A DNA stretch of 64,000 nt from Sphingopyxis sp. (GTDB lineage: Bacteria > Pseudomonadota > Alphaproteobacteria > Sphingomonadales > Sphingomonadaceae): positions 1-64,000 of the forward strand of contig JAGHZY010000024.1 in assembly GCA_017745175.1 (NCBI GenBank), written 5' to 3'. Of the stretch, positions 49,422 through 56,769 are shown one piece after another. The notes below the pieces were generated by a model. That model was given only the letters and a program-made list of their open reading frames with translations, was not told where the DNA came from and did not search any database. The translations under genes and the position numbers were made by a program. Each line of letters opens with the position of its first letter. Within the stretch, counting starts at the first letter, position 1.

Positions 49422-50170
49422 CAGAATTTCGCCGCCGTGCCCGTCGCGACGAACTCGTCGCGCGAGCGCTGGCTGTCTTCGTGCATGTACATTTCGAGCG
49501 TGAAGCCCTGTTCGAAGCGGTAGCCATGGTCGACGTCGCGCGGCTCGATGCCGTTCAGCGCTTCCTTGGCGAGCACGAGCGCGCGGCGGCTTTTCGACGC
49601 GATCACCGCGGCAAAGGCGCGCGCTTCGTCGGCGAGCCTGACCGCCGGATACACGGCCTCGACAGCACCCAGCCGATAGGCTTCCGCAGCGGAGATCCGC
49701 CCGCCCGTGAAAAAGGCCGCGCGCACTTTCTGCAGGGGGAACATGCGCTGCAAATGGCTTGCGCCGCCCATCGCGCCGCGGTCGACCTCGGGCAGCGAGA
49801 AATAGGCATTGTCGGCGGCGATCACGACGTCGGATGCGCCGCAGATGCCGATTCCGCCGCCGATCACGAAATTGTGGACCGCGGTCACCACGGGCACTTC
49901 ACAGCCGCGAATGGCGCGGAAGGTCAGGTAATTGCCGCGGTTGAGTTCGACGATGCGTTCGGGATGCGCCTGCATCTCCTTGATGTCGACCCCGCCGCAA
50001 AAGCCGCGTCCCTCGGCGCGGATGAGCACGCAGCGCACCTCGGGATCGCGACCGAGGCGCTCGACATGCCCGGGCAGTTCGTTCCAGCCCTCGCTATCGA
50101 GCGCGTTGACCGGGGGGTGATCGAGTATGATCTCTCCGATCCGGTCGGAGATGTTCGTGCGTATCGGCAT
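49421..50170 (-). CDS. echA20: EchA20-like crotonase (steroid D-ring hydrolase family)
   Basis: 249 residues from the ATG at 50170. The sequence carries features I recognise from mycobacterial EchA20: PPVNALDSEGWNEL, RAEGRGFCGGVDIKEMQ, VIGGGIGICGASDVVIAA, LPEVDRGAMGGASHLQR and AKEALNGIEP ... YRFEQGFTLEMYM. Gly replaces the first catalytic Glu and LPEV keeps the second. EchA20 hydrolyses the five-membered D ring of the hydrindane CoA intermediate in steroid degradation, feeding IpdAB. The ipdC-, ipdA- and ipdB-like genes just upstream strengthen the call. Confidence 0.82.
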   Translation of the reverse strand: MPIRTNISDRIGEIILDHPPVNALDSEGWNELPGHVERLGRDPEVRCVLIRAEGRGFCGGVDIKEMQAHPERIVELNRGNYLTFRAIRGCEVPVVTAVHNFVIGGGIGICGASDVVIAADNAYFSLPEVDRGAMGGASHLQRMFPLQKVRAAFFTGGRISAAEAYRLGAVEAVYPAVRLADEARAFAAVIASKSRRALVLAKEALNGIEPRDVDHGYRFEQGFTLEMYMHEDSQRSRDEFVATGTAAKF

Positions 50171-51252
50171 CAGACTGCTATCCTTTGAAGACCCGGCGCA
50201 AGCGCGGCGAGGCGCGCCCGTGCATCGCTCTCGATCCGGCCCAGCAGGTCGGCGACGCTCGGCAGGTCGGTGAGACGGCCGGCGACCTGGCCCGTCGCCA
50301 TCAGCCCGCCTTCGCCGTCGCCTGACACGACCGCACGCTGGATCAGCACCGGAGCGGCTGCGGCACGCATCGCTTCGGCAAGCGTCAGCCCGCCGTGGCT
50401 GCGCATGCCTTGCGCGGCGCGGATCAGCTCGCCCCACGACGCCCCGGTCGCACGCTTCATCTCGACCCCCGCTGCCAGCGCGTTCCGCCACGACGCGATC
50501 GCGCCGCCGGCGGTCAGCCGCGCGAGCTTCGCGTTGCGGATCATCCGCTGCGGCAGGCCATCGACCGCGCGCGTGACCTCGATATTGTCGGTGTCGGCAG
50601 CGACGTAGCGCGCCTTGATCGCTTCGGGCACCGGACTGTCGCGCGTCATCAGGAAGCGCGTGCCCATCGCGATCCCGGCGGCGCCATAAGCGAGCGCCGC
50701 CGCAAGCCCGCGCCCGTCGGCAAAGCCCCCCGCCGCCACCGCGGGCAGGTCGACGCTGTCGAGCACTTGCGGCAACAGCACTGTCGTCGCCACCGCGCCG
50801 GTGTGCCCGCCGCCCTCACCGCCCTGCACGACCAGCATGTCGACGCCGAGCGAGGCCATTTTCCGCGCATGCCTCAGCGCCCCGACGGTCGGCACGCAGA
50901 GGATGCCGGCGTCGCGAAAACGTCCGATCATCGCGGCATCGGGCCCGCGTCCGAAGCTGACAGCACGGACCTGGTCGCGATGGGAAAGAATGATCCCGAC
51001 GAGATCCGCGGCGCCCGGCTGGAACATATGGAAGTTCACACCAAACGGCTTGTCCGTCAGCCCCCGCAATATATCGATCTTCGCGCCCGCCTCGGCCGGC
51101 GTCATCACCGCCGCGCCAAGGAAGCCGAAACCGCCCGCCTCCACCGTCGCGGCGACGAGCTGCGGCTCGGCGATCCAGCCCATCGCGGTCTGGATCACCG
51201 GCAACCGGCAGCCGAGCATCGCCGTCATCACCGTGGCAAGCGGGTCGCTCAT
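50170..51252 (-). CDS. ipdC: IpdC-like flavoprotein (nitronate monooxygenase/2-nitropropane dioxygenase family)
   Basis: 360 residues, FMN TIM barrel of the nitronate monooxygenase family: GCRLPVIQTAMGWIAEPQLV at the start, GVNFHMFQPG, MLVVQGGEGGGHTGAVATTV (FMN-phosphate loop) and AGGFADGRGLAAALAYGAAG. In actinobacterial steroid catabolism the family member IpdC acts on hydroxylated hydrindane-CoA, next to ipdAB and echA20. The same neighbours occur here with start/stop overlaps, so IpdC function is the best guess. Confidence 0.78.
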   Translation of the reverse strand: MSDPLATVMTAMLGCRLPVIQTAMGWIAEPQLVAATVEAGGFGFLGAAVMTPAEAGAKIDILRGLTDKPFGVNFHMFQPGAADLVGIILSHRDQVRAVSFGRGPDAAMIGRFRDAGILCVPTVGALRHARKMASLGVDMLVVQGGEGGGHTGAVATTVLLPQVLDSVDLPAVAAGGFADGRGLAAALAYGAAGIAMGTRFLMTRDSPVPEAIKARYVAADTDNIEVTRAVDGLPQRMIRNAKLARLTAGGAIASWRNALAAGVEMKRATGASWGELIRAAQGMRSHGGLTLAEAMRAAAAPVLIQRAVVSGDGEGGLMATGQVAGRLTDLPSVADLLGRIESDARARLAALAPGLQRIAV

Positions 51253-52151
51253 CGTCCGCGCGCTTCCTTCGCGCCGCGGTTATCAGCGGCGGCGCTCTTG
51301 CCCGTCACCCCGCCGAGCGAATTGCCGGTGGTGAGATCGTTCTGGGCATGGGCGAAATGATGCATGTGGAAAACGGCGTCCATCGCACTGCGTTTGCCGC
51401 GCAGTTCCTCGACATGATTGACCGCTTGCTTGGTCAGCCACATGCCGAGCGACGCCTGCGCCGCGAGCTTCGCCGCCATTTCGGCCGTCGCCGCCTCGAG
51501 TTCCTCGCGCAGCACAACCTTGTTGACCATGCCGAGCCCATAAGCGCGCTCAGCGGGCATCCGGTCACCGAGCAGCAGGAACTCCTTGGCAACGCGTGGC
51601 GGCAGCTCGAAGGCATGCGCGAAATATTCGACCCCCGGAATGCCCATCAGGCGTGAGACCGGATCCTGGAAAAAGGCATCTTCCGACGCGACGATCAGGT
51701 CGCAGACCCATGCCAGCATCAGCCCGCCCGCGATGCACGCCCCCTGCACCATCGCGATCGTCGGCTTGGTGACGTCGCGCCAGCGGCGGCACATGCCCAG
51801 ATAGACTTCCTGTTCGCGCGTGTAGAGCATTTCGGCGCCCGGACGCCCGACATGGTCTGGGACCAGATGGGCGCGATCGAAAGTGCGCGCGATATCGCGG
51901 CCGGGGGTCCCGATGTCGTGCCCGGCGCTGAAATGCTTGCCCGTTCCCGCCAGCACGATCGCCTTTACCGCGACGTCGTCGACCGCGCGCCGGAACGCAT
52001 CGTCGAGCGCATAGGTCATCTGGCTGTTCTGCGCATTGTTGTAGCGCGGCCGGTTCATCGTCACCCACGCGACGCCATCCTTGACCTCGTAAAGGACCGG
52101 CTCGTCGGTTTCGTACACGATGTCCGCCGTTTCGGGCGTGGCCGTCGTCAT
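51249..52151 (-). CDS. Enoyl-CoA hydratase-family protein
   Basis: 300 residues with a 30-residue N-terminal extension (EVKDGVAWVTMNRPRYNNAQ begins the crotonase core). FSAGHDIG gives the oxyanion turn, ACIAGGLMLAWVCDLIVASE has Met where the first catalytic Glu lies, and FQDPVSRLMGIPGVEYF has Asp near the second. So hydratase activity in the normal way is doubtful; an isomerase, hydrolase or ring-cleaving lyase is possible. First gene of the run that ends with the Rieske oxygenase; overlaps ipdC by 4 bases. Confidence 0.85.
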   Translation of the reverse strand: MTTATPETADIVYETDEPVLYEVKDGVAWVTMNRPRYNNAQNSQMTYALDDAFRRAVDDVAVKAIVLAGTGKHFSAGHDIGTPGRDIARTFDRAHLVPDHVGRPGAEMLYTREQEVYLGMCRRWRDVTKPTIAMVQGACIAGGLMLAWVCDLIVASEDAFFQDPVSRLMGIPGVEYFAHAFELPPRVAKEFLLLGDRMPAERAYGLGMVNKVVLREELEAATAEMAAKLAAQASLGMWLTKQAVNHVEELRGKRSAMDAVFHMHHFAHAQNDLTTGNSLGGVTGKSAAADNRGAKEARGR

Positions 52152-52183
52152 GGCGCAATCCTCTCCGTCTTTCGACTATCAAT

Positions 52184-52193
52184 CATTATAATG
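52184..52193. promoter_or_regulatory. AT-rich palindrome upstream of the 52.15-kb operon
   Basis: CATTATAATG, perfect 10-bp palindrome containing TATAAT on both strands, 33 bases before the crotonase ATG; TTGACG lies 11 bases further out on the minus strand, too close for a standard promoter pair. Promoter or operator for the minus-strand operon. Confidence 0.35.
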
Positions 52194-52248
52194 TTAAGAG
52201 CCGTCAACAGCGGGGGCGATAGCTTCGCGGCACGCCAGCGGTGCTTTA

Positions 52249-52266
52249 CCGGCATCGCAATGCCGG
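52249..52266 (-). terminator. Stem-loop after the ipdB-like gene
   Basis: CCGGCAT, loop CGCA, ATGCCGG: perfect 7-bp stem, 6 bases beyond the ipdB-like stop. No T run follows on the minus strand, so it may be a weak terminator or an mRNA-stabilising hairpin separating ipdAB from the next operon. Confidence 0.4.
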
Positions 52267-52272
52267 CGGCGA

Positions 52273-53067
52273 TCACGCCGCGCGAACGGCGGGCGGATTC
52301 CCTTTGATCAGCGACGCGCGGATATCGTGGGGATCGAGGCGGCGGATGATCGCCAGCGCGGCTGCGTCGGGGATCGCGGTCTCGGCAATCGCACCCTCTT
52401 CGACCACCACATCGAAACCGGTGTTGTCGCGCACCTCGTCGAGCGGCACACCAGGATGGAGCGAGACGAGGCGGATCGCGTTGCCCGGCCCGCCGAAATC
52501 CATCACGCACAAATTGGTGACGATCCGCCGCAGTTCCAGCCGGTGCGGAATCTTGCCGTGGGGCCAACGGACGGGATTATACCCTGCCGAACAGACGAAA
52601 TCGACTTCGCCCTCGACCAGCGCGCGGCGGTTGTGCTGCGGAAAGAAATAGCTGTTCGGGTGCGAGATGCTGTTGCCCGGAAAGCCGCGCGCGCCGAGCA
52701 GCGCCGCCTTGGGCGCCGCATAATCGCCGATCACGCTGATATTCGCCTGCCCGAACCGGTCGAGCTGGACCGGCGCGACGAGCGCATGGCGGCGACCGCC
52801 CCACAGATTGTCGAAGGTCCGTGCATAGGGCGCCCAGCCCTCCGCCACCGGCCCGTCGTCGCGCGGCCCGATCGGTGCGGGCTCCTCGAGGAACATATTC
52901 TCGCCGTCGGTGATCATCAGCCGCGGGTTCAAGCTCAACTTGGCGAGGCTGGCGCCCAGCCGCGGGATCGGGGTGATGCCCGTGGCAAGCCATTCGGGAT
53001 CGTTGCGCCAGACATCGGCGCAGGCGGCGACGAGCAAATCGGCGAGCGTGGCTTGATTTTCGGCCAT
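52273..53067 (-). CDS. ipdB: IpdB-like CoA-transferase-family subunit (ring-opening hydrolase)
   Basis: 264 residues from the ATG at 53067. Class I CoA-transferase beta-type fold: LVAACADVWRNDPEWLATGI, RLMITDGENMFLEEPAPIG, GQANISVIGDYAAPKAALLG, and the C-terminal EVRDNTGFDVVVEEGAIAET. Proteins of this form paired with IpdA are not transferases but hydrolyse the last steroid ring (COCHEA-CoA). The partner gene is 11 bases upstream. In other contexts this would be called a glutaconate-CoA-transferase beta subunit. Confidence 0.82.
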   Translation of the reverse strand: MAENQATLADLLVAACADVWRNDPEWLATGITPIPRLGASLAKLSLNPRLMITDGENMFLEEPAPIGPRDDGPVAEGWAPYARTFDNLWGGRRHALVAPVQLDRFGQANISVIGDYAAPKAALLGARGFPGNSISHPNSYFFPQHNRRALVEGEVDFVCSAGYNPVRWPHGKIPHRLELRRIVTNLCVMDFGGPGNAIRLVSLHPGVPLDEVRDNTGFDVVVEEGAIAETAIPDAAALAIIRRLDPHDIRASLIKGNPPAVRAA

Positions 53068-53078
53068 GCCGTCCTCCC

Positions 53079-53954
53079 TCAATAGACCGGGGCGGGAACG
53101 GCGCGGATCGCCTCCGCCCCGCCGACCGCCGCGATATAGGCCGCGTGATCGGCATCGACATACCGGTCGCGATACGCGGCCCACGCATCGCCCTCGGCTG
53201 CGGCATAGGCGCGCAGATGCGCCATATCGATCTGATAGTCGGGCGCGGCGCTCGTCGGATGCGCGCCGAACGGCACTTCGGCGACGCCGGTAATCAGCGA
53301 CCGTTCGACCAGATGGTGGCGCGCGTTGCCGGGCAGGCCCAGTTCGGCGGTCGGCACGATCCGTTCGGCGGTCACGAAGGTACGATCGGCGGCGCGCGCC
53401 ATCAGTTCGTCAAAGAAGGGATCGGGCGAAAGCGTCAGCACATTGCCCTTTTCGTCGCTGCGATGGACGTGGAGCAGCGCGACGTCGGGACGCAGCGCGG
53501 GCATCGCGATCAGCGTCTCGCCATCGTCATAGGGACTCGTCACCGTCCGGAAGCGCGGATCGTCGGCGATCGCAGTGCCGATCCCGACGCGCGTCGGCAG
53601 GAACGGCAGGTGCATCGCGGCAGCGCGCAGACCCCAATGGAGCATGCCCTCGTCCATTTCCCACACCTGCATACCCGCCTGGCGTGATGCCTTGAAATGG
53701 GGTTCGATCGGGATCTGGTCCATCGAAACGAAGGCGAAGATCAGCTGGCGGATCTTTCCGGAGGCGGCGAGCAACCCGACATCGGGGCCGCCATAAGCGA
53801 TCACCGTCAGATCCTTCAGCCCCGACCGCGCGATCGCGCGCACCAGAGCCATCGGCTTGCGCCGCGTCGCCCAGCCGCCGATCGCGATCGTCATTCCGTC
53901 GCGCAGTTCCGCCACGACAGCGTCGAGCGGCATCCGTTTGTCGAGCATCATCAT
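53079..53954 (-). CDS. ipdA: IpdA-like CoA-transferase-family subunit (ring-opening hydrolase)
   Basis: 291 residues (three ATG codons in a row; first taken). IpdA-type sequence: TIAIGGWATRRKPMALVRAI, TVIAYGGPDVGLLAASGKIR, FAFVSMDQIPIEPHF, then WEMDEGMLHWGLRAAAMHLP with acidic residues Glu99 and Glu102 near where IpdA has its catalytic Glu, and LPTRVGIGTAI. Together with IpdB it would open the last carbocycle of the hydrindane intermediate. Start of the ipdAB unit, 80 bases downstream of the amidohydrolase-family gene. Confidence 0.82.
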   Translation of the reverse strand: MMMLDKRMPLDAVVAELRDGMTIAIGGWATRRKPMALVRAIARSGLKDLTVIAYGGPDVGLLAASGKIRQLIFAFVSMDQIPIEPHFKASRQAGMQVWEMDEGMLHWGLRAAAMHLPFLPTRVGIGTAIADDPRFRTVTSPYDDGETLIAMPALRPDVALLHVHRSDEKGNVLTLSPDPFFDELMARAADRTFVTAERIVPTAELGLPGNARHHLVERSLITGVAEVPFGAHPTSAAPDYQIDMAHLRAYAAAEGDAWAAYRDRYVDADHAAYIAAVGGAEAIRAVPAPVY

Positions 53955-54034
53955 TCTCGCGCAGGCAGGCGAGACTGGCCGCCCGTCCGCGCAAGGACGG
54001 ACGCCGGGCCCCGCTGCGTTGTCGGCCTGTTGGC

Positions 54035-55180
54035 TCAGACGGTCAGCGCCGGCTGGCCCTTGACTTCGACCGGCTGGACGTCCGGGAATTTGTAAAGTTT
54101 CTGCGCGTTGCCGTGCAGGATCGCCTGCTTCACCGGGCCGGGAACCCCCGACATGGATGCCTGGATCGTGCGCCAGCTATACGGATAATCGGCGCTGATG
54201 TGCGGATAGTCGGTCGACCACAGCACGCGCTCGGGGTTCATATAGTTGAGGTTGTTGAGCCCGAAGCTGTCGGTCATGTAACCGAAGTAGAAATGCTCAT
54301 CGATATATTCGCTGGGCAGGCGCTGCAGGCCGAAATGATTGACCTTTTCGAGGCGCTGATAATTATTGTCGATCTGTTCTTTCACATAGGGAACCCAGCC
54401 GAAGTCGACTTCGGCAAAGGCGACCTTCAGATTCGGGTAGCGATCGAACACGCCATTAAAGATGAATTCGATGCAGCGGTTCGGCGCATCGAAGAAGCGG
54501 CCATAGCCCGGCAGCTTCGCCTTGTGCGGGCTGGGCTTGTAGATGCCGAGCGCTACGTGGATGTTGAAGCTGACATCGCGCTCGTCGATCGCGGCCCACA
54601 GATAATCATGCTCGTCGGTCATGACGGTGGTGCCGGTCGGATAAGCCTGTGCCATGACCGCGCGCATGCCCGGACGACCGAGCACGCGGTTCATTTCATC
54701 GACGGCGACCTTCACGCCGCCGCGGTTGGGGAGGAAAACCAGTCCGCAGAACCGGCTGGGGTCATAGGCGACATATTCCGAAACCCAGTCGTTATAGGCC
54801 CGGACGAGTTCGAGGTGCAGTTCCTCGTCCTCGACCAGCGCGATCGCCGCCTGGATCGAAGGGGTCGGGTACATGACCTCGGCGGTCACGCCATCGCGGT
54901 CCTGTTCCTTAAGACGTTCGGCCGGATCCCAGCCGCCCTTGCGCATGTCGTCGAAGCGCATCCATGCCTTCGTTTCCTCGGGCGGCAGGCCGGCGCAGGC
55001 GTTCCAGCCGAAATTGCGCGGCCCTTCGAGTCCCTCGAAAATCCAGCCGTCACCCTCGGGGAAGCTTTCCATTCGCGGCGCGCGATCCCTGAATTTCTGG
55101 GCGACGCGCTTGGTGAACAGGTCGCCCGGTTCGTTGAAATGGCTGTCCGCCGAAATCAGCTTGGTATTCCCCAAAGGCAT
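54035..55180 (-). CDS. Amidohydrolase-2 family metal-dependent hydrolase/decarboxylase
   Basis: 381 residues; TAGGAGAAG precedes the ATG. ACMSD/amidohydrolase-2 family: N-terminal ISADSHFNEPGDLF with the DxH metal pair, central GLVFLPNRGGVKVAVDEM, FAEVDFGWVPYV, HFYFGYMTDSFG and the late metal Asp in LWSTDYPHISADYP. Members decarboxylate or hydrolyse aromatic or cyclic acids; homologues are common in steroid and aromatic clusters with unknown substrates. Preceded by a palindromic candidate operator at 55199, so it likely begins the operon that continues with ipdAB. Confidence 0.85.
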   Translation of the reverse strand: MPLGNTKLISADSHFNEPGDLFTKRVAQKFRDRAPRMESFPEGDGWIFEGLEGPRNFGWNACAGLPPEETKAWMRFDDMRKGGWDPAERLKEQDRDGVTAEVMYPTPSIQAAIALVEDEELHLELVRAYNDWVSEYVAYDPSRFCGLVFLPNRGGVKVAVDEMNRVLGRPGMRAVMAQAYPTGTTVMTDEHDYLWAAIDERDVSFNIHVALGIYKPSPHKAKLPGYGRFFDAPNRCIEFIFNGVFDRYPNLKVAFAEVDFGWVPYVKEQIDNNYQRLEKVNHFGLQRLPSEYIDEHFYFGYMTDSFGLNNLNYMNPERVLWSTDYPHISADYPYSWRTIQASMSGVPGPVKQAILHGNAQKLYKFPDVQPVEVKGQPALTV

Positions 55181-55198
55181 CAGTCTTCTCCTACATCT

Positions 55199-55224
55199 CT
55201 ATCTTATAAACATTTATATGATAG
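55199..55224. promoter_or_regulatory. AT-rich palindrome upstream of the 55.18-kb operon
   Basis: 26 bp: CTATCTTATAAAC / ATTTATATGATAG, 11 of 13 pairs symmetric, 19 bases before the ATG. Similar in length, base make-up and TATCT edge to site A at 34785, but its half-sites differ. Confidence 0.5.
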
Positions 55225-55289
55225 CGAGGAAAAGGCAAAGCCCTTTTGGCCCTCGCTGGAGCAATTTTTCCAAGAAATCTTGCGAATGA

Positions 55290-56531
55290 TCAGGCGGCGG
55301 CCGGCGCCCGCTCCTTGACCTTGGCGCGTGTAATGACAATCAGGCCGAGGATTCCGGTGATGACGATCAACGCCACGCCCATGATGACGAAGGTCGCGTG
55401 CAGGCCCATCGCATCGCGAATCGGCTTGGTGACGAAGGGGTTCATGAACTGGCCGATAAATAACGACGCGAGCGTCAGCCCGACCGCATGATTGCGCTGC
55501 GCCGTCGTCACCCGGTCGAGGATGCGCGAGAGGAAGAATGGCATCGTCCAGCCGGCACCCACGCCTTCGATGACGATGAAGAACAGGATCATCTCGTAAC
55601 GCGTGGCAAGCCCCGACCCGATGAAACCGATCCCCATCAAGGTCGCCGCGGCGACCAAAGTCGCAAAGCCGAAGCGCGAATAGACGAAGCCGAACACCAG
55701 CGCCGACAGGATCGATACCCCCGCGCTGAGCGCCGGAACATACGAAACAAGCACCGCATCGGTGATGCCGTTTTCCTTGAGCAGGAACGGCATCTGGTAA
55801 TGCGGCATCGCATGGCCGAGCGCCATGATCAGCGACAGCAGGAGCAGCGGGAGCAATTGTACAAGCGACAGCTGCGCGCCGTCCTGCGCCTGCTCCTGCT
55901 GTTCCTTCGAAATCGGACGATCGAAGGCGACGAACGCGAGCAGCAGCAAAATGCCCGGGATGACGAAGAGCAGCGACGAGGCGCGCCAGCCATATTGCTG
56001 TGCCAGCCAGCCCGAGGCGAGCATCGTGATCACGGTGCTGACGTGCGAAATCGACTGGCGAAAACCGATCAGTTTCGACCGCAGACCGCCGGTGAAATAG
56101 GCCGCGAGCACGCTGGTCATCGCCACATCGGCAACCACCGCGCTGAAACCGAGGATGAAACGCGTGCCGAGCAGCAGCGTATAATTGTGGATGACCAGCG
56201 GCATCAGCCCGGCGATCGTCGACACGCCGAGCGCGACGAACATCGTGCCCCGCAAATTGCTGGTGCGCACGAACAGGCCGGCGATCAGCCCGGCAAGCGC
56301 CATGCCGATCGGCGCCAGCGTGATCACGAACTGCGCGCTAAGAATCGAATCGGCCGCGCTGTGGAATTCGGCGGCGATCAGTTGCAGACCGGGCACCACC
56401 GCGGTGAAAGCGAGCGTCGACTTCACCCCGCCGGTAAGCAGGATCAGGACAACGAGATTGCGACGCCAGCGTGCAACGTCATGGACCTGCGCCGCCGCGG
56501 CGGGCGGCACTGCATCACTTGCTCCGATCAT
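55290..56531 (-). CDS. MFS transporter
   Basis: 413 residues from the ATG at 56531, chosen because GGGAG is 9 bases upstream (a Met three codons earlier has no room for a ribosome site). Twelve hydrophobic segments; cytoplasmic MFS loop around GLFVRTSNLRGTMFVALG. About the same size as the other MFS carrier at 24.9-26.1 kb but clearly different in sequence. Position at the head of the CoA-ester region suggests import of an acid substrate or export of a side product. Confidence 0.87.
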   Translation of the reverse strand: MIGASDAVPPAAAAQVHDVARWRRNLVVLILLTGGVKSTLAFTAVVPGLQLIAAEFHSAADSILSAQFVITLAPIGMALAGLIAGLFVRTSNLRGTMFVALGVSTIAGLMPLVIHNYTLLLGTRFILGFSAVVADVAMTSVLAAYFTGGLRSKLIGFRQSISHVSTVITMLASGWLAQQYGWRASSLLFVIPGILLLLAFVAFDRPISKEQQEQAQDGAQLSLVQLLPLLLLSLIMALGHAMPHYQMPFLLKENGITDAVLVSYVPALSAGVSILSALVFGFVYSRFGFATLVAAATLMGIGFIGSGLATRYEMILFFIVIEGVGAGWTMPFFLSRILDRVTTAQRNHAVGLTLASLFIGQFMNPFVTKPIRDAMGLHATFVIMGVALIVITGILGLIVITRAKVKERAPAAA

Positions 56532-56769
56532 CGTCGCCATCTCCCAAAATCCTCTCTCTCGTTCGCCTACCGAAGCTAGCATCCGCCGCGCGGCTTTGCC
56601 GTTCGCGATCGGGCACCCCCCTGTTGCCGAGCGCGCATCGTTGCCGCGCATCAACAGGCGTCAAAGCCTCTATCGACGGAAGATGTCCCCCATACTTCAA
56701 ATGATAGCAAGAAAGGGCTTGCTGGACGGCGTGGCACTGGCGCCCGCCCGCCGCCGATGCCGTCACCCC

